Shown piece after piece: positions 49,845-62,021 of a stretch of 64,000 bases of DNA. Under the pieces are notes generated by a model. The model ran no database searches and was not told where the DNA came from. It saw only the letters and a list, made by a program, of their open reading frames with translations. The stretch is from Lunularia cruciata (Eukaryota > Streptophyta > Marchantiopsida > Lunulariales > Lunulariaceae), in assembly GCA_948567375.1 (NCBI GenBank), contig OX419758.1, forward strand, positions 42,041,001 to 42,105,000. Direction: 5' to 3'. The number at the start of each line of letters is the position of its first letter. Positions within the stretch are counted from its first letter, which is position 1. The position numbers and the translations under genes are program-made.

Positions 49845-50950
49845 TGCCAATGAAGCTTCAAACTCCTAGATGGCCAGTTGTGCATTTTGGAGATGAGAAA
49901 GAGGTTCCCATGTGGCATCATGAAAAGGATACCCTTTCCAAAGGACCTTATACTCCATATGTTGTCGGCGGCCTTGTTGAATGTGGTGACGCGTAAGGAT
50001 ACGATCAACTTTGTGCTCCTCATGATCATTGATAGGGATTGGAGGAGGGGGAGGTTGGACTCAAGAGGAGAAAGAAGAGAGGTTAGGAACAAAGGGTTTT
50101 AACTTAGAAATAGGAAAGACAAGATGGATGCACATATGACAAGGCAAGGCAAGTCTATAAGTAACAATAGAGACAATTTGGGTGACATCAAAGGATCCTA
50201 TCTAATTAGGTGCAAGTTTACAAACTTAGGTATCAAGTGGGAGGGGTAGGTTACTAGAGGATAGCATGACTTTATCACCAACTTCAAAGGTGAGATCACA
50301 ATGATGGTGGTCTGCATATTGTTTCTAACAATTCTGGGCAACAACGAGGTGAGATTGGGAAATGGTGGTCAAGAAGGTTGAAGTATGAAGGACCTGAGAT
50401 TGGGGAGGAGCAAGAAGAGAATCTGGAACAATTGGATCTTGGCCAAAATTGAGAGAGAAAGGAGAAAATCCGGTGCTTGCCTATTTGGAATTATTGTAGG
50501 CAAATTCTACAACTACAAGACATTCATCCCAATAAATATGGTGTACATTGACAAAGGTACACAACATATCTTCCAAGGTACAATTTGTACGTTCAATTTG
50601 TCCATCAATTTGAGGATGATAGGCAGTGGATAAAGAAAGCTTGGTACTGAGTATCTAGAAGAGTGCTTGCCAAAACTTCCCAAATAATTGAGGATCGCAT
50701 TTGGAGATGAATACACATTGCATCACATGATGCTTGAAGACATTGTCAAAGTAGATTTGTGCTTAGGTTAGAGCATCCATAGTATCAAAGGTTGGTGCCT
50801 AGTGGATTTGCTTACTAAGCTTATCCACAAACACCACAATTATTGTGTGTCCTTGCTTTATCTTAGGCAAGGATGTGATGAGATCCAAGCTCATGTGTTC
50901 CTATCAAGCGGATGGAATGGGGAGTGGTTGAAGGAGTCCACTCGGCTTTT
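49845..50950 (-). pseudogene. Integrase core and chromodomain remnant, inner family-A element
   Basis: It is homologous, base by base in long stretches, to 54940-56035 of the outer element on the other strand. The chromodomain part covers about 49850-50010 (plus strand 'ggcatcatgaaaaggata'). The integrase core has stops and the HHCC segment is absent. Confidence 0.75.
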
Positions 50951-50989
50951 GGTTGCTGGCCTATGAGGCAACCTGTCTCTCACTCAAGA

Positions 50990-51175
50990 AGAACCTCTAA
51001 TGGCTATTATGGTAATGCATCATGGAGTAACAAGGCAAGGAACCCCAACTCCATCATACTACTCCAAGGCTAATACTTCAAGACTCAAGATATTGTTCAC
51101 TAGAGAACTCAATGAGAGAGATATAGTTGCAAATGAAAGGATGATGAGTATCTCCTGACCCCATGTTTATATACT
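50990..51175. other. Filler segment replacing RNase H in the inner element
   Basis: It sits where RNase H and the integrase HHCC motif should be. Its sequence, starting near ACCTCTAATGGCTATTATGG, does not align with the outer element as far as I can see. It was either captured during recombination or is too diverged to recognise. Confidence 0.4.
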
Positions 51176-51179
51176 TTTG

Positions 51180-51960
51180 TAGCATCATTCAGAGTAGGCC
51201 AATTAGTAATGGCCTTAATTTTCTCCTCTTCCATCTTGATCCCTTCCAATGAGATCTTGTGACCCAAGAAGGTGACTTCTTTCTGCCAAAAGGCACACTT
51301 TGACTTCTTGCAATAAAATTTCCATTGTCATAGTTGTCTTAGGACTTCTTGCACATGATTCACATGTTTTGCCTTTGTCTTGCTATAGATTAAGATATCA
51401 TCCAAGAACACCACCACATACCAATCCAATAGTCCATCCAACACCCGATGCATCTGATCCATGAAGACTGCTACAGTATTAGTGAGCCCAAAAGGTAGAA
51501 CTCTCCACTCAAAATGCCCATACCTTGTGTGAAAAGCAGTCTTTTGCACATCCTCTCTATCAATGAGGATTTGCCAATAGCCACAAAAAAGATCCAACTT
51601 GGAAAAGTATTGTGCTCCACTCAATTGATCAAGCAAGTCATCAATTTGAGGTAAGAGATATGCATTCTTCATTGTTTGCTTATTGAGTCCACGGTAATCA
51701 ATATAGAAACAAATTTCTCCATCCTTCTTTGGAACAAATAGTACCGGTGCTCCCCAAGAAGAAGGAATTATGTTATATGAAGTCCTTCTCCAACAACTCC
51801 GTAGGTGTTGTTTGCAACTCCTCCAACTCCTTTGGTGAGAGCAGATAGATTGGTCTACTCACTGGAGTACTCCTTGACAATAACTCAATCTTGAAGGGCA
51901 TACCACGATTGGAGGGTAATCTCTTTGGAAAATTATCAAAAAACACATCCACAATTTCCT
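51180..51960 (-). pseudogene. Reverse transcriptase remnant, inner family-A element
   Basis: A 114-codon open stretch (51328-51672) holds AYLLPQIDDLLDQLSGAQYF, FEWRVLPFGLTNT and YVVVFLDDILIY with an intact FLDD catalytic pair. Flanking RT parts are frameshifted. It is better preserved than the same region in the outer element. Confidence 0.87.
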
Positions 51961-52285
51961 AAACTATCTGATCAACCATTGCTTGATGAGGCTCTTGGCC
52001 CTCCTCAGATTGTCCTTGTGCAATCGGCTTGATCCACATCGCAAATATAGACTTATCTTCCTCCAAAGCTTGCTCTATGGCTGCTTCACTAACAAACTTC
52101 CCATCTAGGAATTCATTCCCTCTTCAAAGCTTGCTCCATGGCTACCTTCCTAGCAAACTTCCCATCTTGGGACTCATCTTCCTTCAAGGGTTGCTCTATG
52201 GCTACCTTCTCAACAAACTTCCCATCCCAGGATTGAATATTCTTAGGTGTCTTACTCAAAGGTACCAGACAACCTAATCAAAAAT

Positions 52286-52669
52286 TCATACCTTGGTGTT
52301 GTACTTGAATTTTTTGTTGGGTCCAATCAAATTGAACCTTATGACTTCAAGCCAATATAGTCCTAGAACAATATTGTAGTGAAGAGGTGCCACTACAAAC
52401 CTCATATAGTCCAAATACTCCTTTCCAATCTTGATGGTAACAGGATGTGAGGTACAAAATGTAAAACACTTTCTACCATTAGCCATCATCAATCTACTTC
52501 CAATTATTGGCTTGATAGGAATACCCAATTCTTTTGTGACTTGCATAGACATGCAATTCTTTGAACTTCCAAAATCAACTAAAATCCTACAACCCCAATT
52601 AGATATTGTACCTTGTAAGTGAAGCAAACTTGCATAGGTCAAACTTTCAATCCTATTGGAACTAATCAA
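52286..52669 (-). pseudogene. Protease remnant, inner family-A element
   Basis: A 127-codon frame includes ILVDFGSSKNCMS, VTIKIGKEYLDYMRFVV and IVLGLYWLE. The catalytic site reads D-F-G, where D-S/T-G is usual. The outer copy has D-C-G. Confidence 0.75.
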
Positions 52670-52689
52670 GCTCCCAATAGGTGGCTTGA

Positions 52690-53600
52690 AATCTCCTATT
52701 GGGATTCCTCATTTCCTTGATTTTTTTGCTCTACAAACTCCATCTGGGCAACTTGTTGATGTTGCTCATTCTTGAGTGGACATTCAACAATACAATATCC
52801 CAATTGATGACAATAAAAACAACTCCCTTTTTGTTGTAGTTTCTCTTTATCTGCAATGCCAAGTGGTCTCCATTGAATGACATCAATCTCCATTGGTATC
52901 GGCTCCTCCACCCGTGTGTAGTGTATTGGTAGGTTATGTGGAGATCAAGGTCAAGACCAAGTTGTTGCAACCAAGGAATCAAAATGTTAGGCCAACCGCA
53001 TGGCTTCCTCCAAGTGTTGTGGCTCTCGCATAGTTACCTTTTATTTGGTTCTTGACTTCAAGCTCCTTATAAATTGAACTAGAGCTTCATCTTCTAGTAT
53101 ATAGAATTTGCATGATGGTGTTTTGGAATTGCATGATGTAACTTCTTACAGAGCCAATCTATTTCAACTCAGCCAACCTATCCCATGCAGCTTGTGTGAC
53201 ATTTATAGCTTGGAACAAACTAATTATTGCACTCTTGAATTCTGCCCACGTCAAGATTGGTGCAAAAATTTGTTGTTCAACTCGCTCTACTTGGAATCTC
53301 CACCATAGTTTTGCTATACCTAATTGGCTAGAAGCCACAAGAATCTTTTTTTACTCATCTTGTAGATTGGTAGCTTTAAAGTAATAGTCAAACAAAAAAG
53401 TCTCCACTACACTCGGGAGATTCTTGCCTTCAAATACCTTGGGTTTAGAGAATTGGATTTGATCTTCTCTTTCTTGAATTGGTACTCTCTCTACGTGTTC
53501 TTGTAGTCAAAGCTCTCATTCATCCAACAATCAAGTAAGGTGCTCAATTTGTTGCTACATATCAAGGATAACCTCAAGCATTGCTGCAATGGTTGCTACT
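52690..53600 (-). pseudogene. Gag remnant, inner family-A element
   Basis: The knuckle reads CFYCHQLGYCIVEC, with Tyr where His is needed (C-X2-C-X4-H-X4-C). Upstream segments match the outer gag, with stops. Confidence 0.75.
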
Positions 53601-53861
53601 TTATCATGCCACCCCTAATCTATCTAATTTATTAACACATAGAAGTAGCACGTCCACTATTCTCCATGAGTTACAATCTGAAGCACCAAGGGTTCCTCAT
53701 ATATGGTGATCATATGCAAAAAATCTTGTCCAAAGCGTGAGGTGAGGAATTGTGTGAAATGATGCTTGGGTAATACTTGGACACAAAAATCCTAGTGGTT
53801 TGGTTGAAGTGGATTTGGTGGTCCATAAATTCCATCCATCCCATTCTTGCTCTAATACCAA

Positions 53862-54287
53862 TGTAGAAGACCAAGACTGAGGAGAGAAATAGGAGAATGG
53901 GAACTCACATTAGGACACTTGAATGTGGAAAAACTCCAAATGCCTAGGATAAGCTTTGACTCTTGTATTTATAGCGATCATACAAGGCTCTTGAGAAGCT
54001 TCTCAAGAAGCTTCCTTGAGCTGCTTTGTTGGAGTGCAAGCCAATTTAATTGGGAAGTTTCTCAAGAAGCTTCCTTCTAGGAGCTACTTACTTGGCGTGC
54101 AAGCTAAGTTAGTAAGTAGCTTCTAGAAGCTTTCTTCTAGAAGCTACCTACTTGGAGTGCAAGCTAAGCTAGCCGAGAAGCTTTCCAAGAAGCTTTCTAG
54201 ATACTTCTAGAATATTCTAGACTAATTTGTCTTGTTTGCTACTTCATTAGCCCTACTAACTTCATCGCTAAACTCCATATTGTTACA
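53862..54287 (-). repeat. 5' LTR of the inner family-A element
   Basis: 426 bp. It contains TTCTAGAATATTC (54205-54217), a perfect three-unit heat-shock element, and several GAAGCTTC pairs between about 53991 and 54145. Confidence 0.92.
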
Positions 54288-54500
54288 AAAAGGAATTAAT
54301 CTGCACAAGATCAAGAACAACTAGCAATGGTATATGCCACCAAGGTATGGAGGTATTATCTATTGGAGAAACAAATGATCATGAAAACAGATCACAAACT
54401 CTTGTTGTAGACATTACATTTGGAACATATGAAGAGTAGACATCATCAATAGGAGGAGCAACTTCAATTTTTTGACATCAAACTTGAGTACAAACCAGGT
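54288..54500 (+). pseudogene. RNase H remnant, second half (outer element)
   Basis: It continues from 48638 after removal of the inner element and TSD, with VWRYYLLEKQMIMKTDHKLL, typical of Ty3 RNase H. Stops are present. Confidence 0.8.
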
Positions 54501-54749
54501 TGGTTCTATGCCATCCTTTATGCTCTATCATGATGACCTAATTTGAAGTCTCTTCCTCTCATCATGATAGCAATTACAACTGTGTCAATTGATTTCAAGG
54601 TCCAAAACAAGTTTAGGTCAGCTCTACAACAAGATCCATTCTTTCAGATGGTCCACAATTGTCTTGCAACATGCAAGAAGAAATACAATACCTTCTCTTC
54701 TATGAGGACTGGATATATGTTCCAGCCAAGGGTGATCTCCCACTTGTGT

Positions 54750-55700
54750 GTCTCCAAGAAGCCCATGACTTACCAATTTATGGTCACATGTGTGTGAATA
54801 AGACCTTGGGTAACCTCCAACGCCAATGGTGGTAGGCCAACATGGCAAAAGATGTTTTAGAGTTTGTTTGATTGTGTGGGAGCTGCCAATGTAACAAGGC
54901 CAACAACCAAAAACTAAGTGGACTCCTTCAACCACTCTCCATTCCCTCTCCTCAATGAGAACACATGAACTTGGATCTCAATACATCCTTACCCAAGACA
55001 AAGCAACATCACAAAACAATAGTGGTGTTTGTGGATAAGCTTAGTAAGAAAATCCATTTGGCACCAACCTTTGATATTGTGGATGCTCCAACATTGGCAT
55101 AGATCTACTTCAATACTATCTTCAAGCATCATGGGATGCCTTGTGTACTCATCTCTAATCGTGATCCTTGATTCACCAGGAAATTTTGGCAAGTACTCTT
55201 CCAAATACAAGACACCAAGCTTGCTTTGTCCATGGCCTATCATTCTCAAACTGATCGGCAAACTGAAAGTGAAAATCACACCTTGGGGGATATGCTTTGT
55301 GCCTTTGTCAACATCCACCATACCAATTGGAATGAATGTCTTGCAACTATAGAGTTTACATACAATAATTCCAAACAAGCAAGCACCAGATTCTCTTCTT
55401 TCTTCCTTGATTTTGGCCAAGATCTTCTTGTTCCAGATTCCTTTCTTGCTCTTCTATCTCATGTCCCTCATATTTCTACCTTCTTGACCACCATATCCCA
55501 ATCCCTCAAACAAGCCAAATCTCATCTCCTTGTTGCTTAGAATAGTCTGGAACGATATGCGGACCACCATCCTCATGATCTTACCTTTCAAGTCAATGAT
55601 AAGGTCATGCTCTCCTCTAGTAAACTACCCCTTCCACTTGATACTAAAGTTTTTAAACTCCTCTCTAATTGGATAGGACCCCTTGATATCACCTAAATCA
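54750..55700 (+). pseudogene. Integrase remnant, outer family-A element
   Basis: The HHCC zinc-binding part shows HDLPIYGH, then CGSCQC and LSGLLQPL. The core shows VVFVDKLSK, LISNRDP (Asn where the second catalytic Asp of ISDRDP is expected) and YHSQTDRQTESEN. KVFKLLSNWIGPLDIT near 55650 resembles the GPY/F module that precedes a chromodomain. It is inactive by substitution and stops. Confidence 0.82.
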
Positions 55701-55844
55701 TCTCTCTTGTTGCCTATCAACTTGCCTTGCCTTGTCATATGCACATCCACCCTATCTTTCATGTTTCCAAGTTGATACCCTTTATCCTAGCTCATATTCT
55801 TTTTCCTCTCGAGTCCAACCTCCTCTTGCTCTTGTCACTATCAA

Positions 55845-56035
55845 TGATCATAAGGAGTTGATCATATCCTTGCACGTCACCACATTCAACAAGGCCTCTG
55901 ACAACATACGGAGTACAAGATCTTTGGAAAGGATGTCCCCTTCATGATGCCACATGGAAACCTCTTTCTCACCTCCATAATGCACAAATGGCCATCCAGG
56001 AGTTTGAAGCTTCAATGGCAACAAGGATGTCACCA
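55845..56035 (+). pseudogene. Chromodomain remnant, outer family-A element
   Basis: YKIFGKDVPF and then, after a one-base slip, DATWKPLSHLHNAQMAIQEF match the YxVxWKGYPxxxATWEP...A...IxxF pattern of chromovirus integrase C-termini. Such domains direct integration to marked chromatin. Confidence 0.75.
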
Positions 56036-56053
56036 ACTAGTGGTGGAGGAACA

Positions 56054-56422
56054 TGTAACAATATGGAGTTTAGTGATAAAGTTAGGACTAATGAAATAGC
56101 AAATAGGACAAATTAGCCTAGAACTATATAAGAAGCTTTTTGGGAAGCTTCTTGAGTAGCTTAGCTTGCACTCCAAGTAGGTAGCTTCTAGAAGCTTCCA
56201 ACTAGCTTAGCTTGCATACTAAGTAAGCGGCTTCTAGAAAGGAAACTTCTTGAGAATCTTCCTAGTTAACTTTGCTTGCACTTCAAGAAAGTGGTTCAAG
56301 CTTGTATGCTTCCTATAAAAAAAGCTGAAGCTCATGTTAGGCATTCAAAGTTTCCTTCATTCTAGTGTCCCAATGAAATCTTCCATTCTCCTATTTCTCT
56401 CCTTAGTCTTGGGTCATTTACA
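56054..56422 (+). repeat. 3' LTR, outer family-A element
   Basis: 369 bp, TGTAACAATATGG...TCATTTACA, preceded by the purine-rich GGTGGAGGAACA. It contains TTCTAGAAGCTTC at 56186-56198. It is shorter than its 5' partner because of internal deletions. Confidence 0.92.
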
Positions 56423-56573
56423 TGAACAAAGAGGTGACATTGCTGCACACCTCTATACTTGGAGACCTTGCGTGTTGCTGCTCTACTTGCTGCCATTTAG
56501 GAGAATGAGTAATCACTCCCTCCAAAACTGCATCATGTGTAGGGTCTGTAACCACAACATCTACAATTCACTA

Positions 56574-57162
56574 TAATATTTTGAGGACAAGAAAACTCTC
56601 AAGAGAAACAAAGGAGAAGAAACACAAAGCTTCACACTCAATACTCAGATATCCCAAAGGAGCACCTTGTCTCTATCATATAACAAAGAAGATTCTCTCA
56701 AAGGACGCTCCACCCTTGGATCAAATACATGGATTGGTGACATGTCAACGAGCTCCACCCTTAGATTAGTTGCATGGATAGGTGATATGTTGGTTCTTGG
56801 CTTATTTGGTTGGTCAAACAAGTTTTACTAAATGGAATCTTTAAAAAATCTTCTTGTAGGAAACTCATAATTGCATGGTGAGATATCATTGGAAAGCTCT
56901 CAACAAGACAAAAAATGGGAGAGAAGGCATACCTTTTCCATTGGATGGGAGTACTCTTTCTTTTTGAGGCCTAATTCCTCTACTTAGGCCTTTGAAATTA
57001 GCTCTAAATTGTTTTGGGTATTTTTGGCTCTACCTTATTAGTAGAAATACACTTTTTGTAACACCTCTATCTGGTCTACTTAGTCCATCATATATAAGAT
57101 CCTTCTAGATGTTATTAAGCCAATTTCATCTCTAGATAATTTGCCTAGCTAATAGTATTACA
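56574..57162 (-). repeat. 3' LTR, family-B chromovirus
   Basis: 589 bp on the plus strand from TATAATATTTTGAGG (the first TG mutated to TA) to GTATTACA. The internal side is followed by the polypurine tract read on the minus strand as AAAGGGAGGAGG (57165-57176). Confidence 0.9.
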
Positions 57163-57179
57163 AACCTCCTCCCTTTGAG

Positions 57180-57335
57180 ATGCAATGTCCTTGTTGTGAA
57201 GCTGTTCCTCAAAAGATTGCACTAACACCGGTGCATGGGTCAAGTTGGCTATTGGCTCCCATGTTGTCTCATACAATGGGTATCCTTTCCAATGTACAAG
57301 ATATTTTACACATCGATGGCAAGTACCATGAATGC
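57180..57335 (-). pseudogene. Chromodomain, family-B element
   Basis: The minus frame reads KYLVHWKGYPLYETTWEPIA, then NLTHAPVLVQSFEEQL. The aromatic and WKGYP core is fully kept, making this the best-preserved domain of the element. Confidence 0.88.
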
Positions 57336-57599
57336 ATTTTTGGAGAATTCATTTGGCTTCATATTCCTCAATGTCATCAATGAGTTTTGGATAAGATCAA
57401 ATTTCTTGTATGGAAGAGGAATATGGGTGCAAATCTGCATAATAAGAAAACATGGAACATTGGATGGATCTTCATCTATAGGGGTAGCTCAAGGTGATAG
57501 GCCATTGTGCCAATTTGTTGGAGGATGGGAAAAGACTCAATAAACAAGGTTTGAGCTTATGAGGGCTAACCAACATGAGGTTGGTTGTAGAAAACCATA

Positions 57600-58717
57600 C
57601 TTGATTCCCAATATTGAACTCCATGTGATGACAATGTGCATCTCTATACTATTTTTGTCAATTTTGGACAATCTACAACCTATGCTTGGCGTTCTCCACA
57701 CCTATTGGATTCTAGAAACAAAAGTGTTAATAACATCAACCTTGGTAGCCATTGAGCGGATCTTCATCAAGCTCAAAGGTGTGAAAGGATGCTCTCCATA
57801 CATGAGGAAGAATGGTATGACCTATGTGGATGCATTCATTGAATTGTTATAGCCAAATTCCACTAGTGGAAGTAACATGTCTCACCTCTCTTGCTCATCT
57901 AAGGTGAAGCTCTGGAGCATGTCCTCAATAGTGCAATTAGCCCGCTTTGTTTGTCCATCGGTCTATGAATGGTAAGCAATAAGATGCATTTGTTGAATTT
58001 TTATAGGAAATTCCCACTAGGTGGAAGTAAGGTGTCTCACTTCTCTTGCTCATCTAAGGTGAAGCCCTGGAGCATGTCCTCAATAGTGCAATAAGCCTAC
58101 TTTGTTTGTCCATCGGTCTATGGATGGTAAGTAATAAACATGGCCAGTTTGGTTTTGAAGATGCCAAAGATTGTTCTCCAAAACAAACAAGTGAATTGAG
58201 TGCCTCTATTGATGATGAGCTCTTGAGACATGCAATGGTGAGAAAAGATTGCATCTAAGTACAATTGAGTTAATTATGGAGCAGTCATGTCCTTGGTGGT
58301 AGAACATACATGAATCATTTTATAGAGAAATACTACAATAGAGAAAGACTACAAAGTCAAATCTTGAGGTGGTCTTGGGTAATTCACAGACCAGATCCAT
58401 GCTTACATGTTCCCAACATTGTGTATGAGTAGGGAGGGTTGGGGGAGTCCTACAAGAGCTTGATTAGAAGCTTTATTTTGTTGATAAAGTAGGTAGCTCA
58501 TCTTGGGCCAATAGTAATGGCATTTGATTGTATCGAAGGTCTTGTACACTTCAACATGACTTTCAATGGAGGAATCATGATATTTTGCTAAGATGGTGGT
58601 TCTTATGTTTTTGCAATCCAAGGTCCATGACTTTCCATTACAAAAAATGAGTCCTTGGGTATTGGTGACACCTTTGAATGAGCAAGCTCTTACAATTTGT
58701 GGGTCAATTTTTGTCAT
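57600..58717 (-). pseudogene. Integrase remnant, family-B element
   Basis: The HHCC region is represented by HDSSIESHVEVYKTFD and CHYYWPKM (58403-58717), with the Cys pair damaged. The core is broken by many stops. It contains a tandem duplication of about 154 bp. Confidence 0.7.
57832..58140. repeat. Tandem duplication of about 154 bp in the family-B integrase
   Basis: Two adjacent copies share 'ctcttgctcatctaaggtga', 'ggagcatgtcctcaatagtg' and 'tttgtttgtccatcggtcta'. Units are offset by about 154 bp. The duplication lies within the element and inactivates the integrase. Confidence 0.85.
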
Positions 58718-59339
58718 AGCAAAATTCCTTGGCTAAAATTTTGGGTTCATCTTGACCTCTACCACTAGATTTTTGCCATAGGCATTTAGATGAATGCATT
58801 TGCAAGTTGCTTCTTGCCTTCCATATATATGATCGTCATGTTGAAACATTGTCTCCACTATGCCCATTGAATCTATTGATGAGATAGATCTTTTGGTAGA
58901 TCTTTTTGTCTCAAGGTAGACTAGAGATTTGTGTTGTATTTCTCCACTAAATGCCTCCTACCCAATATAGTGCTTCCAATGCTTGGTTGCAAGAACAATG
59001 AACAACTCTTCTTGTTTGGTGGTGTGATAGTTTCATATTGCAAGTAACAACTTTTGAGAGAAATATGCAACTAGGTGCCATCCATCATGCAACTCTTGTT
59101 GTAGGATTGCTCTTCTTGCTACACATGATGCATCTATAGCCAACTTGATTGGACATTTGGGTCATACTATTTTAAGATTGGTGCATATAGTGATGCATCC
59201 TTCAATTCCTATAAGGCCAATGCTTGTGTAGTTCTCCACATCCACTTCTTCTCCTTGCCAAGTAGTGCCATTAGAGGTTGTGTGACCTTGGAGAATTCCT
59301 TGGAAAATCAATCATCAAACCTTGTCAATCCTAAGAAAC

Positions 59340-60080
59340 TATTGAGTTGAGTCTGATCTTTTGGAGTGCCCCATGTGGAATGACCTCTATTTTATCTGTT
59401 AAGACTTGGATACCTTTTAAAATTCCTCTATGTCCAAGTAGTCTACTTCCAACTTGCCAAACTCACACTTTGAGATTTTGGCATACAATTGATTCTATCA
59501 CAAAATTTGGAGGACTTCTCACAGATATTGTTTGTGCTCCATTATCATCTTGTTGCAGACCAAGATGTCATTTAGGAAAATGATAACAAATTTATCCTAG
59601 TGTGGAAAAAATATATCATTCATCATACTCATGAAAGTGGTTGGTGAGTTGGTGAGGCCAAATGGCATCATTAAGTACTCAAAGTGATCATACCTTGTTC
59701 AAATGGTTGTTTTGTGTATATCTTCCTCCACAATCTTGATTTGGTTATAATCGCTCCATAAATCAAGTTTAGTGAAGTGTTTTTCCCCATTAGGTTGATC
59801 AAACATGTCATCTATATAAGATAAGGAATCTTTTTTCTTCACCATTTATTGATTTGTCAATGCACATGCACATTATACTTTCCTTCTTCACAAACAAGAC
59901 AAGAGCTTCATATGGTGATACATTGGGTTGGATAAACTTTTTTTGCAACATATCCTTGATTTGAGCCTTACACTCCTCCGACTCATGAGGTGATAGTCAA
60001 AATGGGGCCTTACAAGGAGATGTTTCCTTAAGAAGTTTCTCAATTTTATGATCTACTCTCGTTTTTGGTTGTAATCTTGA
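59340..60080 (-). pseudogene. Reverse transcriptase remnant, family-B element
   Basis: It shows [17 protein letters not shown] and VIIFLNDILV. The catalytic pair reads N-D (59567-59572) in place of D-D, so it would be inactive even without the stops. Confidence 0.85.
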
Positions 60081-60164
60081 GAGTGGGTCATCCGAGAAGA
60101 CATCTTGAAACTCATTAACCACACCTTTCAATTTCTCAAGAATTTTTGTATCAAGTTGTGCATT

Positions 60165-60430
60165 CTAGACTTCTCTTATTAGGCCCATGAAACACCTATC
60201 TACCTTATAGATAGTTGTTGTCCCTATAACATAGAGAGACAGTTCTTGCTTGTGTGATTTTTCTTTGATGCCAATGATATCCCTTTTGTAAATTCTCACT
60301 ACTTTCTTTCTACAATCAACCATGGGTTTAGAGTGCTTCATCCATGACATGCCTAAGATTGCATCATGACAAGCCAGCCGTATCACTCATCATTCAATCT
60401 CTTTTGATACTCTCCTATAAAGAGTGCTAC
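60165..60430 (-). pseudogene. Protease remnant, family-B element
   Basis: CHDAILGMSWMKHSKPMVDC matches the Ty3 ILGMxWL segment after the catalytic site. The N-terminal D-S/T-G part is not recognisable. Confidence 0.7.
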
Positions 60431-61122
60431 CTTTCTAGGTAATGACTCAATCTTCTCTATTGACCATTAAGTAACTCTACTTCTTCATTCTCATCATTCT
60501 TTAGATCCATCCACAACCTTATTGCAAGAGAGCAAGACAAAAAATTCTTTGTTGCTCTAGGGTCTATCAATACTCTCATTTGATTGCCTTCTAAGATAAT
60601 AATCAATTGTGATTTTGTCTCCCTCAATCTTTACTTGTCTTCTTTCCCCCCTTCTTTTTCTCTTCTCCATTGAGCCAATAAGACCACAAGGTCAATTTAT
60701 TGGTGATATTTTTTTCTGATGTGATTTCCACATCCTCCTCTTCAATTTATCTTTCCATATTGTTCAAAGATTGTCTATATGGAGATCAAGAGCTTCTAGG
60801 AAGCACAATAATTGATGTTTATGCGCCCAAATTGTCTATAATTGTAGAAACAACAATACTATACTCAAGTCTCTTCTCCTTGTGGGACTTCATCTCTCCT
60901 ATCTTTGTGTCTTGTTCTTGTTCTCCTTGGAGCTATCGTGCTTCTTGATCTCGGAACCAAATGTTACCTATTTCATAAGAATTGGTCCACCAAAGTGTGG
61001 TGTTTCAACATGCTAATGTTGAGTTAGGATTATCCCTTCACCTCCTCCAATTGCCCCTACTACTCTCCAAGCCTATGCAATGGCTTCAAAAACAATGTGA
61101 ATACCATTACTTCTTGGTGAAT

Positions 61123-61796
61123 TTACTCTTTTAATCCTTGTTTGACATTGTGTAGAGCTTCTATTGGACTCATATTTGTTATTGCAACCTGCAAATTGAG
61201 AAATGCTTCCATGTACTCTTGTGTACTATTTTTTTGCTTCAACCTCCATAGTCGGGTTTGGGCTATTTGCAAGGAATCCACAAATTGAAAATTCTTTAAC
61301 AACTCTTCTTGTAATTCCATCCAAGCGACCTTCTTCCTTTTGCCAATATTGTTCGTTCCCACTTGTTGTACCATGTGAGTGCTTTATCAATCAAGTACCC
61401 ACATGCAAACATGCATACAAAATGGTTGGTAATCTCTGTTATGAATAATGAAAAGTATTGATTCATTTTTGAAATCAAAATTTCCATTACTCCCAAGGAA
61501 CTTTGTCCCTTGTAAGACTCAATGTTGCATGTCTTCTTCATCCATATTAATACTCTGACTTCATTGTTATCCAATGTTAGTGTCATTGGCATGAATGACT
61601 CTCTAGGTACTTTGGCTGTTGGTATTGGGTTTTGGGACAGTTCTATTTCTTGCATTGCTTGATCACTCCTAAAGGTACATACTTGACTTTGCAATGCTTC
61701 CATAGTCATCTTGATCTCCCAAAACTCATTCAATATTCCTTGCATTCCTTGCATCAGATCTTGAAACCATAGATCTATGATTCTTACACATGGCAA
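61123..61796 (-). pseudogene. Gag remnant, family-B element
   Basis: Two overlapping frames carry ALTWYNKWERTILAKGRR and QKNSTQEYMEAFLNLQVAIT, the retrotransposon-gag helical core. A frameshift lies between them near 61300-61370. No clean CCHC knuckle was found between this and the protease. Confidence 0.75.
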
Positions 61797-62021
61797 ATGC
61801 TCAATTGCTACTTCCTACTTCAATAAAGAGTGAGTATGATCACTCAAGGGGGGTAAGCAATTTTCTTCTAGGAACCTCCATCCCATCTTCTTTCTAAAAC
61901 ACTCCTAATCTATCAATTGCACTATGGTTTCTCCTCTCAAAATTATTCAATCTCAATAGCCCATGTTCCACCAAGACGGATGATCCACTCTCTTGGATTG
62001 AAATCCAAACTCTCATACCAT

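Larger units (their letters stand above)
48639..54287 (-). mobile_element. Inner Ty3/gypsy chromovirus, family A, inverted, nested in the outer element's RNase H
   Basis: The 5' LTR is 53862-54287 (426 bp). The 3' LTR is 48639 to about 49812, itself split by a solo LTR. Flanks GAAAG (48634-48638) and AAAAG (54288-54292) form a 5-bp TSD with one change. Internal order on the minus strand is gag, protease, RT, then integrase and chromodomain. RNase H and the integrase zinc-binding part are missing. The PBS just below the 5' LTR reads TTGGTATTAGAGC. The two LTRs differ visibly, so it is not recent. Confidence 0.92.
45378..56422 (+). mobile_element. Outer Ty3/gypsy chromovirus, family A (defective, interrupted)
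   Basis: LTRs are at 45378-45798 and 56054-56422. Without the inner insertion it measures about 5.4 kb, a normal size. The order is gag, protease, RT, RNase H, integrase, chromodomain, all on the plus strand and all with stops and indels. It is interrupted at 48639-54287 by an inverted element of the same family. It lies inside an RLE-LINE copy. Confidence 0.92.
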
